DNA of 9,280 nucleotides from Hyphomicrobiales bacterium (GCA_015655535.1 JAATEW010000380.1:1-9280), one strand, 5' to 3'. Numbered from the stretch's first letter, positions 1-7,149 are shown. The notes: generated by a model from the sequence alone, not told the origin. Program-made: numbers and translations.

Positions 1-1501
1 CGGATGCCGGACGCGGCCGCCCCTCCTCGCCTCGCGGCTCGGGCGCGCCGTTCGGGACTTGCGGGATGGGGGCTTGCGCGTTCGGGTGATCCGCCAGTTG
101 ATGCTCGGGACCCGCTTGCGCGCGCTCCAACTGTCTGAAGCTGCCGGGACGCTCGGCTGGCCGCGCGAATGGCAGTGGCAGGGCCAAAGGCGCAGGCAGC
201 GTCCCCCTGTCATGCGGTTCGGGCGGCGGCAGCCGTCTGAATTCGGCCGGCGGCGGCGCTAGGAAATGCGGCGGCGGCGGCGGCGCCGGAGCGTAATCCG
301 GTCCTTCGAAGATGATTTCCGGCCGGTCGACGATGACATATTCGTCGTCCGGTGGCGGCGGCAATCCTTGGAAATCGTAATAATCGAAACGCGGCGGCGG
401 TTCGAGCGGCGCGGAGAAGCCGATGAGGCGGCGGCGCGCGTCGAAGAAATGCGGTCCGCGCGGATAACGCCGCATATAGCTCCAATAGGTGTCGGGCGTA
501 TTGGTCAGAACGGCTCTGTTCCACGTCAAAGCTTCGCGCCGTGCGGCGAGAAGCGCCCTCACCCGGAAGGCCAGCGGGTCCGACGGATAGGCTTGCAAGA
601 AGGCCTGATAGGCGGCGAGTGTGTCGATCTCGATCGCCGCGGCATAGGCCTCATTGGCACTCGGAAAATCGCGGATTGGACGCGACTGCAGCGCGGCGTA
701 ATTTTGGGTCGGCGGCAGAGCCGCCGCATCGGGACTCGCCGCGAGCAGAACGACCGGATGCGTCAGTTTCGACACGTCCCATGGCACGAAGGCGCCATGC
801 GATAATTCATTGGCCCGCAAACGCACGCGCGCAAAGGTTTCATCGAGCGGCACGCCGCCATAACGTAACATTTCAGCGAGCGAGCGCGCGTAAATGCCGT
901 AAGGGCCCTGCTCGGCGGGCGCGATCGTGCCCGGCGCCGCGTTGAAAGCCTCAAGCCCGCTCCCTTCCACGTCGACCAGCGCAAGCCCCCCGGCGAGCGG
1001 GTTGCCCTTGACCGGAAATGGATTGGCGCGCGCCGCATCGAGCACGAAGATGCGTGCATCCAACGGCAGTCCGGCAAGCGCATGGGTGAAATCCGAAACC
1101 CTAACCGCCTCGATTGGAATATCGCTGTCGCGTTGCAAGGCGGCATCGACCGGAACGAAATAATTCTCGCCCGAATATTGCAGCCCATAGCCTGCGAGAT
1201 AGACGAAGGTGATCGCGTGCGGACCGGCCTCTTGAGCCTTGGTCAGAAAGTCCTTGAAGGCGCGGCGGATCGAATCCTGATCGAGATCGGCTGCCCCAGT
1301 CACATCGAAGCCTGCCGTGGTCAGCGTCTGCGCGATCAATCCGGCATCATTGGCGGTGGTTGCCAGCGGCCCAGCGGTATATTGTGCATTGCCGATCACC
1401 AGCGCGAGACGCGGTTCGTTCGTCTGCGCTTTCACGGCCCATGGAACGATCGAAAATTCGACGGTCACGAAGAAGGCAATCAGCCATTTTCTTTTTTCCA
1501 T
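1..1501 (-). CDS. Caspase-like (peptidase C14 fold) exported protein, catalytically degenerate, 3' end beyond window
   Basis: An open frame of 500 codons runs from ATG 1501 off the left edge, so the C-terminus is missing. The start is supported by AAGGTG seven bases upstream. Residues 1-25 form a signal peptide (cleavage near VKA|QT), so the product is likely periplasmic or exported. The caspase p20-like core spans about residues 30-165: RLALVIGNAQY at 31-41, AGYG at 103-106 where active members have AGHG, VPVDA at 116-120, and DAARANPF at 155-162 where active members have DACRxNPF. His is therefore Tyr105 and Cys is Ala157, so peptidase activity is unlikely. Residues about 285-360 hold two helical repeat-like units (AYQAFLQAYPSDPLA; TYWSYMRRYPRGPHF), followed by a proline-rich tail from 366. 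The fold assignment is strong; the role is unknown. Inference: a scaffold or binding protein. It lies 87 bases after the glycosylase gene on the same strand. Confidence 0.85.
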   Translation of the reverse strand, partial: MEKRKWLIAFFVTVEFSIVPWAVKAQTNEPRLALVIGNAQYTAGPLATTANDAGLIAQTLTTAGFDVTGAADLDQDSIRRAFKDFLTKAQEAGPHAITFVYLAGYGLQYSGENYFVPVDAALQRDSDIPIEAVRVSDFTHALAGLPLDARIFVLDAARANPFPVKGNPLAGGLALVDVEGSGLEAFNAAPGTIAPAEQGPYGIYARSLAEMLRYGGVPLDETFARVRLRANELSHGAFVPWDVSKLTHPVVLLAASPDAAALPPTQNYAALQSRPIRDFPSANEAYAAAIEIDTLAAYQAFLQAYPSDPLAFRVRALLAARREALTWNRAVLTNTPDTYWSYMRRYPRGPHFFDARRRLIGFSAPLEPPPRFDYYDFQGLPPPPDDEYVIVDRPEIIFEGPDYAPAPPPPPHFLAPPPAEFRRLPPPEPHDRGTLPAPLALPLPFARPAERPGSFRQLERAQAGPEHQLADHPNAQAPIPQVPNGAPEPRGEEGRPRPAS

Positions 1502-1516
1502 GCAACACCTTATTAC

Positions 1517-1545
1517 CTCTTCAACTAACCGTGATTATTGAAGAG
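1517..1545. repeat. Inverted repeat in the leader of the caspase-like gene
   Basis: Perfect 8-bp arms CTCTTCAA (1517-1524) and TTGAAGAG (1538-1545) enclose 13 bases. On the minus strand the downstream arm ends about six bases before the AAGGTG ribosome site of the caspase-like gene. It could be an operator or a 5' UTR hairpin. There is no T-run on the minus strand, so it does not look like a terminator for the upstream glycosylase gene. Confidence 0.4.
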
Positions 1546-1588
1546 CTTTATGGCCTAACCACGACAGATCAAGGCGCTGTAAAGGCGG

Positions 1589-2278
1589 TTAAGCTCCGGG
1601 TGTCGGCATGCCAAGCACCTGCGTACCAAGCGCCTGCGCGACCGCTTGCTTCAGCATCGGCAAAATCTCCGCCTCGAACCATGGATTGCGTTTGGCCCAG
1701 CCGATGTTGCGCCAGGATGGGTGCGGCAGCGGAATGATGCGCGGCTGCGTGCCGGCGTCATCGCGCCAATTGCGGATGATCTCGTCGAGCGTGATCTTTT
1801 TCGGCAGAGGCCGTCCGGCGCGCGCGAAATGATAGTCCTGCGCATAGCGCCCGATCGCCAAGATCGTTTCGATTTGCGGCATCAAGTCGAAGAGACCGTC
1901 ATGCCAAGTCGCACGGCATTCCGGGCGCGGCGGCAGATCGGCTTTCTTCGCATCCTGGCCCGGAAAGCAGAACCCCATCGGGACGATGGCGATCTGCACG
2001 GTGTCGTAGAAAGTCTCGCGCGACACGTCCATCCATTGGCGCAAGCGATCGCCGGACGCATCGTTGAAACTGATCCCCGTCGCATGAACTTTCGTGCCGG
2101 GCGCCTGGCTTGCGACAAGCAATTTCGCCGTCGTCGAGACGCGCAACACCGGACGCGGCTCGTGCGGCAAAGCAGTCTTCAGCGGCGCATCGAGACAGAC
2201 GCGGCAGGCCCTGACGCGGGCCGCGAAAGACTCGAGTTCCAGCTCCGCTTTTTCAGAGTTCAAACGTGCGGCCATCAT
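1589..2278 (-). CDS. Uracil-DNA glycosylase superfamily protein, Fe-S type
   Basis: A 229-residue protein of the uracil-DNA glycosylase superfamily, whose members excise uracil or related damaged bases from DNA to start base-excision repair. Motif A is seen as ASQAPG (56-61) followed by GISFNDASG (68-76), and the C-terminal catalytic loop motif is HPSWRN (186-191). Four cysteines, C25-x2-C28 and C104-x16-C121, are spaced as in the Fe-S cluster glycosylases (family 4-like). The conserved stretch PMGFCFPG (100-107) is typical of the proteobacterial branch annotated simply as UDG family. Position 71, just after the motif A loop, is Phe. The ATG at 2278 (a second ATG lies at 2275) is 26 bases inside the upstream hydrolase gene, with no strong ribosome site close by, so translational coupling is likely and the exact start is uncertain. 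Substrate range cannot be read from sequence. Confidence 0.85.
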   Translation of the reverse strand: MMAARLNSEKAELELESFAARVRACRVCLDAPLKTALPHEPRPVLRVSTTAKLLVASQAPGTKVHATGISFNDASGDRLRQWMDVSRETFYDTVQIAIVPMGFCFPGQDAKKADLPPRPECRATWHDGLFDLMPQIETILAIGRYAQDYHFARAGRPLPKKITLDEIIRNWRDDAGTQPRIIPLPHPSWRNIGWAKRNPWFEAEILPMLKQAVAQALGTQVLGMPTPGA

Positions 2279-2996
2279 AGGCGATCGTGAGGCCCGCCGC
2301 CTCCATCTCGGGGATGCGCGCCAGTGCCGTCTCGCCCAAATGGGTCAAGACGGTTTGCTTCGCGGTGAAATCCGCAACATGGGATTTCAATGTGGGCCAA
2401 TCCATGTGGTTTGGCACCGGCACATCGCCCGAATAGCATTCGACCAGAAAAAGATCGGCATTGGCGGAGAGTTCGACCAGGCTCTCCGTCCAGCCCGTGT
2501 CGCCCGAAAAGGCAAAGGTGCTGACCCCGTCGCTGAGCCTGACCCCCGTCGCAAGACCGCCCGACGGGTGCAGGACCTCGAAGGTCTCGACCACCAGGCC
2601 TGCCACTTTCGACACGCGGCGCGCGAGGATCTCGTCGGCCTGCCACGGGAAGCTCCATTTGAACGTCGCGGCGCCAGGGAAAAACGTCTCGAGCAAAGTC
2701 TCGAGCCGCTGCTTGAATCCAGGCGGCCCCATCATGAGGAGCGGTTTGGTCCGCCCGCTCACGAATTGGCATTCGAGCAGGAAAAACGGCAGGCCGCCGA
2801 AATGATCGCCATGAAGATGCGAGATCACGATCAAGTCGACATCGTTGACCTTGAACCCCAGCTTCTGCCAGCTCACGATCGAGCCCGCGCCGAAATCCAC
2901 GACCGCCGTCCCCGCGCCGGAATCCACGCGAATGCAGGTGTGGGCGCGGCCGCCCGTGCCAAAGGCGTCGCCCGAACCGACAATGGTGACTTTCAT
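2253..2996 (-). CDS. MBL-fold metallo-hydrolase (RNase Z-like subgroup)
   Basis: A 247-residue cytosolic protein (no signal peptide) of the metallo-beta-lactamase fold. The metal-site motif HLHGDH is at 60-65, followed by FGGLP. Further candidate ligands are His143 (VLHPSGG), Asp166 (FSGDTGW) and His219 (LTHLGE), which gives a complete two-metal site. The N-terminal KVTIVGSGDAFGTGGR and the GDTG strand resemble ribonuclease Z and arylsulfatase-like hydrolases. At about 247 residues it is shorter than typical RNase Z and lacks an obvious exosite arm, so the substrate is open. The ATG at 2996 has only a weak upstream ribosome site. It is first of a two-gene minus-strand unit with the glycosylase gene (26-base overlap), which suggests co-expression, not necessarily a shared pathway. 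Confidence 0.88.
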   Translation of the reverse strand: MKVTIVGSGDAFGTGGRAHTCIRVDSGAGTAVVDFGAGSIVSWQKLGFKVNDVDLIVISHLHGDHFGGLPFFLLECQFVSGRTKPLLMMGPPGFKQRLETLLETFFPGAATFKWSFPWQADEILARRVSKVAGLVVETFEVLHPSGGLATGVRLSDGVSTFAFSGDTGWTESLVELSANADLFLVECYSGDVPVPNHMDWPTLKSHVADFTAKQTVLTHLGETALARIPEMEAAGLTIAYDGRTFEL

Positions 2997-3345
2997 TTCG
3001 GAGCCACGCCGTGTCGCCGGGCCGAGGCCTTTTGACTGGGCTTTGACGGGGCGTTCGCGGGTGCAAAAGTCATTGGGAGAAACAGCTGATCAAGGGCCGT
3101 GGTGGCGTTGCGGAACGGCGAAACCCATCGAAGATTCCTAAGATGGTTAACGCCGGGAGGGAGATGTTAAAGGCCACCGCCCGTTACCACTGTGTGGTAG
3201 CACACAATTCGGAGAGTGAAACCCTTTCGCCACAGTCCCTAACGTAGAAAATTCGAATGAAGCTCTAAGCCCATCGTTAATCTTTATAAGGGATGGTCTT
3301 CCATTCCTTTCCACAAGACTGACAATTGCGCAGGCCTGTCCAAAG
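2997..3345. other. Divergent intergenic region with probable promoters and a small dyad
   Basis: About 350 bases separate the minus-strand hydrolase gene from the plus-strand kinase gene, so promoters for both should lie here. Visible elements are a perfect dyad TACCAC-TGT-GTGGTA (3185-3199), two TTAA-containing sites (GTTAAC near 3147 and GTTAAA near 3166), and an AT-rich stretch TTAATCTTTATAAG near 3275-3289 that could hold a plus-strand -10 element. No convincing -35/-10 pair, terminator or RNA gene was recognised. Open frames crossing it on either strand are continuations of out-of-frame readings through the neighbouring genes. Confidence 0.4.
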
Positions 3346-4914
3346 ATGACCGAAGTCACCGCGGAGATGATCGAGCGCGGACGGGGAGCTGATCCCAAAG
3401 TCGCGGCCGAGCGCCGGCGATTGGCCGTCAAGATAAGGGAAGCCCGCGAAAAACTGACGTCAACCGAGACCGGCCACCGGGCTTTCGATGTCCAATTGCT
3501 GCAGCTTTTTGCCGAAGGCCGGAAATCGTCCGGCGTCGTCATGCTGGCCTTCACGCTCGCCATCGCCACGACCACGACGGCCTGGATCCCGCTCGAAATC
3601 AGCTTGATCTGGCTGATCCTGACCTCCGCCGGCCTCGCCTTATCCTACCGCTGGGCCGTGAAATTTCCCCGCAACCCTTCGGCCGATACGAACATCGGCC
3701 GCTGGCGGCATAAGTTCACGTTCGCGGAGACGGTCCAGGGGCTGATATGGGCGGGGCTCGGGAGCTTTCTCGGCCAGATCGATGCGCCGGGCGCCAGCAC
3801 CTTCGCGCTTGTGCTTTTGCTGCTCGTCTCCGCGATCAACACGCCGATCACGGCGTCGATCCCGAATGCCGCGATCGGCCATTTGGTGCCGATCACGCTT
3901 GCCATTTTCGCCGTGCTGCGGCCGACCCATTTCGGCGACGCAACCTTCTATCTAACGGCCCTGGCCTGCGGCATGGAGCTCTATTTCCTGGTGCTTGCCA
4001 ACAAGCTCTATCAGACGACGCTCAATTCGCTTTTGTTCCAGGCCGAAAAAGACCAGCTCATTACGGAGCTCGAACAGGCGCGGATCAACAGCGATCTGGC
4101 GCGGCGGCGTTCGGAGGAAGCCAATCTCGCGAAGTCGCGCTTTCTCGCGACGATGAGCCATGAATTGCGCACGCCGCTTAACGCCATCCTGGGCTTTTCG
4201 GAAGTCATGAAGGGCGAGCTCTTCGGCGCCCACAATGTTCCGGCCTATAAGGAATATTCGAACGATATTCATTCGAGCGGCGAACATCTCCTGATGCTCA
4301 TCAACGAGATCCTCGATCTCTCGCGTGTCGAGGCGGGGCGCTACGAATTGCGCGAGGAATCCATCGCTCTCGTCAATATCGTCGAGGATTGCCGGCATCT
4401 TCTCACGCTGCGCGCGAAGAAGCGCAATATCACCATTACGGAAGCCTTCGAGCCGCAATTGCCGCGCATGTGGGCGGACGAGCGCGCCGTGCGGCAGGTG
4501 GCTTTGAACCTTCTGTCGAACGCGATCAAATTCACGCCGCAAGGCGGCTCGATCACGATCAAGGTCGGCTGGACGTCCGCGGGTGGCCAATATTTTTCGG
4601 TGCGCGACACGGGACCAGGCATTCCCGAGGACGAGATCCCGATCGTCATGTCCTCCTTCGGGCGCGGCTCGCTCGCCCAAAAGAACGCCGAGGAAGGTTC
4701 AGGCCTCGGCCTGCCCATCGTGAAGGGCTTGGTCGAATTGCATGGCGGCACTTTCATTTTGAAATCCAAGGTCCGCGAAGGCACGGAAGTCATCGTCGTG
4801 TTCCCGCCGGAGCGGATCATGAACGCCCTGCCGCGTCTCGACCCGAACAAGCCGCCGCCGCGGCCTGGAGAAAAGCCTGCCCGTGGCGGGCGCGCCGCGC
4901 GTACGGCGGCCTAG
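3346..4914 (+). CDS. Membrane sensor histidine kinase, PleC/DivJ-like (PdhS-type) family
   Basis: A 522-residue two-component kinase. A cytoplasmic N-terminal helix (about 1-60) is followed by roughly six hydrophobic segments between residues 63 and 218, a linker coiled coil (about 230-262), a HisKA dimerisation domain and a HATPase_c domain. The phosphorylated His is His272 in SHELRTPLNAILGFSE. The N-box is N388/N392 (LNLLSNAIKF), the G1 box is DTGPGIP (421-427) and the G2 box is GSGLGLPIVKG (451-461). The H-box context and the SFGRGS lid match the alphaproteobacterial PleC/DivJ/PdhS group, whose members act on DivK/PleD-type single-domain regulators in cell-cycle control; this assignment is from memory of the family. 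No PAS domain and no partner regulator gene are present, so it is an orphan here. The tail (497-522) is Pro/Arg-rich. No clear ribosome site precedes ATG 3346; an in-frame ATG lies at 3367. Confidence 0.9.
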   Translation: MTEVTAEMIERGRGADPKVAAERRRLAVKIREAREKLTSTETGHRAFDVQLLQLFAEGRKSSGVVMLAFTLAIATTTTAWIPLEISLIWLILTSAGLALSYRWAVKFPRNPSADTNIGRWRHKFTFAETVQGLIWAGLGSFLGQIDAPGASTFALVLLLLVSAINTPITASIPNAAIGHLVPITLAIFAVLRPTHFGDATFYLTALACGMELYFLVLANKLYQTTLNSLLFQAEKDQLITELEQARINSDLARRRSEEANLAKSRFLATMSHELRTPLNAILGFSEVMKGELFGAHNVPAYKEYSNDIHSSGEHLLMLINEILDLSRVEAGRYELREESIALVNIVEDCRHLLTLRAKKRNITITEAFEPQLPRMWADERAVRQVALNLLSNAIKFTPQGGSITIKVGWTSAGGQYFSVRDTGPGIPEDEIPIVMSSFGRGSLAQKNAEEGSGLGLPIVKGLVELHGGTFILKSKVREGTEVIVVFPPERIMNALPRLDPNKPPPRPGEKPARGGRAARTAA

Positions 4915-5028
4915 GACCGGCTCCCGGACCCTTCATCCATTCACCATTTCCTGATCGCACCGTCTCGCGACATTCTCAATTCGCGCCCATATGATGGTCT
5001 GCGGCGGCACGAAGGATCAGGAGACTCT

Positions 5029-6579
5029 GTGGTGACTATTTTGAAATCGGCGTCTCGTCTCGGTGTGATCCTCGCCTTTGGGTTTCTGATCTCTTCGCCG
5101 CAGCTTCACGCGCAGGACAGTGACGGCGGCAAACCCGAACCGCAAAAGCACGAGAGCCAGAAGCCGGACAAGCCGCGCGGCGGCGCATCGACGGCGGCGC
5201 CCAATCCCCTGCCCGCGCCATCCGTCACCTCACATGAGCTGCAATTGCCCGGCCGCACCTTGCGCTTCAAGGCAACTGCCGGCGCCATCCGCCTGAACGA
5301 CGGCCAAAGCGGCAAGCCCATTGCCGATCTGAGCTATGTCGCCTACGAACTCGAAGGCGCCGACAAGGCCAAGCGGCCCATCACGATCGCCGTCAATGGC
5401 GGCCCCGGCGCGAGTTCGGCCTGGCTCGATCTCGGCGGCCTTGGGCCGTGGCGGCTGCCGCTCGACGGCGCCGTGCCTTCGACCCAGCCTGTCACCATTG
5501 ACAATGCCGAAACCTGGCTCGATTTCACCGATCTGATTTTTCTCGATCCGCCCGGCACCGGCTATAGCCGCATGCTCGCCGACGGCGATGAGGCGCGGAA
5601 ACATTTCTATTCGGTCAATGGCGATATCGAAGCTCTGTCGGTCGCGATCCGCAAATGGCTGACCGAGAATAAAAGGCTCGAAAGCCCGAAATATATCGTC
5701 GGCGAAAGCTATGGCGGGTTCCGCGCGCCGAAACTCGCGCATCGGTTGGAGGATAATGAGGGCATCGGCGTCTCGGGGCTTATCCTCATCTCGCCTGTGC
5801 TTGATTTCGGCTGGTTCGAGACCGGCAATAATCCTCTGAGCTTCGCGACCCGGCTGCCCTCCATGACGGCCGCGGCGCGCGGTCTCAGCGGAACCAATGG
5901 GCGCGCCGCCCTGGCCGACGTCGAAGCCTATGCGCGCGGCCCTTATATCGTCGATCTTCTGCACGGCGAGCGCGACGCCGAGGCGCAAGCGCGGATCATC
6001 GATAAAGTGGCCGGCTTCACAGGCCTCGACAAAGCCCTGGTGAAGCGGCTCGGCGGGCGCATCGATCCGCGCACCTTCGCACGCGAACGCGGGCGCGCGG
6101 ACGGCCGGATCTCCAGTCAATACGACAGTCTCGCAACCGGCCTCGATCCCGATCCGCATGCCGCTTCAAGCGATCATTCCGATCCCGTGCTCGACGCCTA
6201 TAAGACGCCGCTCGCGGCGACGATGGCGGACATCACGGCCAACCGGCTCAATTGGCCGGTCGAGGCGCGCTATGAAATCCTGAATGAAAACGTCAACCGG
6301 CAATGGGATTGGAACGGCCGGGGCCAAGCGGAATCGCTCAGCGATCTAAAAAGCGTGCTGGCACTCGACCCGCATGTGCATGTCCTCATCGTGCATGGAT
6401 TGACCGATGAGGTGACGCCTTATTTCACGTCCGAGCTTTTGATCGATCAGGTGGCGCCATTGGGCGACGCCAACCGGCTGCGGCTTGCCGTCTATGGCGG
6501 CGGCCATATGGTCTATGCGAAAGACGGCTCGCGCGCGGCGCTGCGCGACGATGCGCGCAAGCTGATCGCGGGCGATTAG
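5029..6579 (+). CDS. Exported S10 family serine carboxypeptidase-like protein
   Basis: A 516-residue alpha/beta-hydrolase of the serine carboxypeptidase (S10) family, expected to remove C-terminal residues from peptides outside the cytoplasm. The signal peptide spans residues 1-28 (LHA|QD), followed by a charged, Pro-rich linker (29-65). The oxyanion-region motif NGGPGASS is at 123-130, DPPGTGYS at 173-180, and the nucleophile is Ser227 in GESYGG (225-230). The acid is Asp460 (HGLTDEVTPY) and the base is His493 (GGGHMVY), so the triad is complete. The start is GTG at 5029 (or GTG at 5032), chosen because AGGAG lies five bases upstream and no in-frame ATG fits. It lies 114 bases after the kinase gene on the same strand with no terminator visible between, so co-transcription is possible. 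Substrate preference is unknown. Confidence 0.9.
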   Translation: MVTILKSASRLGVILAFGFLISSPQLHAQDSDGGKPEPQKHESQKPDKPRGGASTAAPNPLPAPSVTSHELQLPGRTLRFKATAGAIRLNDGQSGKPIADLSYVAYELEGADKAKRPITIAVNGGPGASSAWLDLGGLGPWRLPLDGAVPSTQPVTIDNAETWLDFTDLIFLDPPGTGYSRMLADGDEARKHFYSVNGDIEALSVAIRKWLTENKRLESPKYIVGESYGGFRAPKLAHRLEDNEGIGVSGLILISPVLDFGWFETGNNPLSFATRLPSMTAAARGLSGTNGRAALADVEAYARGPYIVDLLHGERDAEAQARIIDKVAGFTGLDKALVKRLGGRIDPRTFARERGRADGRISSQYDSLATGLDPDPHAASSDHSDPVLDAYKTPLAATMADITANRLNWPVEARYEILNENVNRQWDWNGRGQAESLSDLKSVLALDPHVHVLIVHGLTDEVTPYFTSELLIDQVAPLGDANRLRLAVYGGGHMVYAKDGSRAALRDDARKLIAGD

Positions 6580-6601
6580 GATCGCGATTCAACTATTCGA
6601 T

Positions 6602-6723
6602 CGTCATTGCGAGGAGCTTCGCTCCGAAGCAATCCAGAACAAGGCCAAGGGCCTGGATTGCTTCGCCATGGCCCGTCGCTATTGCGATAGATCGCCAGCG
6701 ATGCAACGCCCATTGCAATGACG
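6602..6723. repeat. Palindromic dispersed-repeat element (REP-like)
   Basis: Nested inverted repeats: outer arms CGTCATTGC (6602-6610) and GCAATGACG (6715-6723), inner arms GAAGCAATCCAG (6626-6637) and CTGGATTGCTTC (6653-6664), and a small hairpin GGAGC-TTC-GCTCC (6613-6625). CGTCATTGCGAG...GAAGCAATCCAG is the signature of a class of intergenic palindromic repeats found in many copies in numerous bacterial genomes (recalled, not searched). It starts 22 bases after the carboxypeptidase stop codon, a usual place for such elements. It may also help end or stabilise the upstream transcript. No transposase is associated. Confidence 0.75.
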
Positions 6724-6760
6724 GTAGGTTTATAGATTCAAACCCAGCCTTAGGCTCGGC

Positions 6761-6928
6761 CTATTCCTCGGCATCGGTAAAGAGCACGACCTCGTCGGGC
6801 AGACCAATGGTCACGCTCTTTTCGAGGTTCAATCCGGCGATCCGCGCAAAGGCGCCATCGGCCTCAAGGAGTACGACCGCCTCGCTCGGCATTTCTTGAA
6901 GCTTCTCGATCAACTGCGCGACGGTCAT
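6761..6928 (-). CDS. Small hypothetical protein, 55 residues
   Basis: A short frame from ATG 6928 to TAG 6761 encodes an acidic protein beginning MTVAQLIEKLQEMPSEAVVL and ending LPDEVVLFTDAEE. The opening, a helix T-V-x-x-L-I-x-K-L followed by a short P-x-x-A-V-V-L strand, resembles many small uncharacterised bacterial and phage proteins that start with MTV-x-x-LI-x-KL. It has no signal peptide, membrane segment or cysteines. Ribosome-site support is weak: GGGG directly abuts the ATG and AGGG lies about ten bases upstream. Coding is supported by the codon pattern and family-like start, not by known function. It sits alone between the repeat element and a structured leader. No function is proposed. 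Confidence 0.6.
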   Translation of the reverse strand: MTVAQLIEKLQEMPSEAVVLLEADGAFARIAGLNLEKSVTIGLPDEVVLFTDAEE

Positions 6929-6943
6929 CCCCAATACCCTAAA

Positions 6944-7060
6944 TCATGAGTCCCTTGGGCGCCTCTCTATCACGAGAGAGCACCCATGGGACAGGTCAGC
7001 TTTGGCTCGGGTGGTGTCCCAGCCGGCTGCGCGCGCACGCGCAGTGTCAACTTGTCCCAT
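6944..7060 (-). promoter_or_regulatory. Structured leader upstream of the 55-residue ORF, with competing hairpins
   Basis: On the minus strand, two copies of TGGGACA (7059-7053 and 7021-7015) precede one TGTCCCA (6993-6987) that can pair with either. The same TGTCCCA segment is part of another imperfect hairpin (arms 6950-6968 and 6975-6992: CTCTCT/AGAGAG plus GTCCCxTGGG/CCCATGGGAC, with one bulge and two mismatches, loop ATCACG). These pairings exclude one another. The region ends 15 bases before the ORF start at 6928. A 38-codon reading frame, MGQVDTARARAAG..., also spans 7060-6944. It could be a switching 5' leader, a small RNA or a repeat remnant; the sequence does not decide between these. 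Confidence 0.35.
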
Positions 7061-7118
7061 CGATTGCTGCATCGGCGTCATCGCAATGCAGCAGTGCGTG
7101 AGCTATATATGTTGAATA

Positions 7119-7149
7119 ATGAATCGATCAGCTTGAAGCATCGATTCAT
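7119..7149. promoter_or_regulatory. Perfect 10-bp-arm dyad, candidate operator
   Basis: Arms ATGAATCGAT (7119-7128) and ATCGATTCAT (7140-7149) are exact reverse complements separated by 11 bases, in an AT-rich stretch about 80 bases before the small exported-protein gene at 7232. TATATA (7105-7110 area) lies just upstream, so a repressor or activator site near the promoter is plausible. Downstream, the heptamer CGTCTAA is repeated directly at 7163-7169 and 7176-7182. A weaker dyad TGCTGCAT/ATGCAGCA lies at 7065-7072 and 7086-7093. Confidence 0.4.

Noticed and set aside
266..805. Plus-strand open frame of 179 codons opposite the caspase-like gene
   Set aside because: Arg/Gly-rich reading with no family pattern; it lies opposite a continuous minus-strand frame with a recognisable caspase fold.
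2094..3035. Plus-strand open frame of 313 codons, longer than the gene opposite it
   Set aside because: It mirrors the MBL hydrolase and glycosylase genes, both with intact motifs on the minus strand; its own translation is Arg-rich and featureless.
5230..6159. Minus-strand open frame of 309 codons
   Set aside because: Antisense shadow of the S10 carboxypeptidase gene, caused by high GC at third positions.
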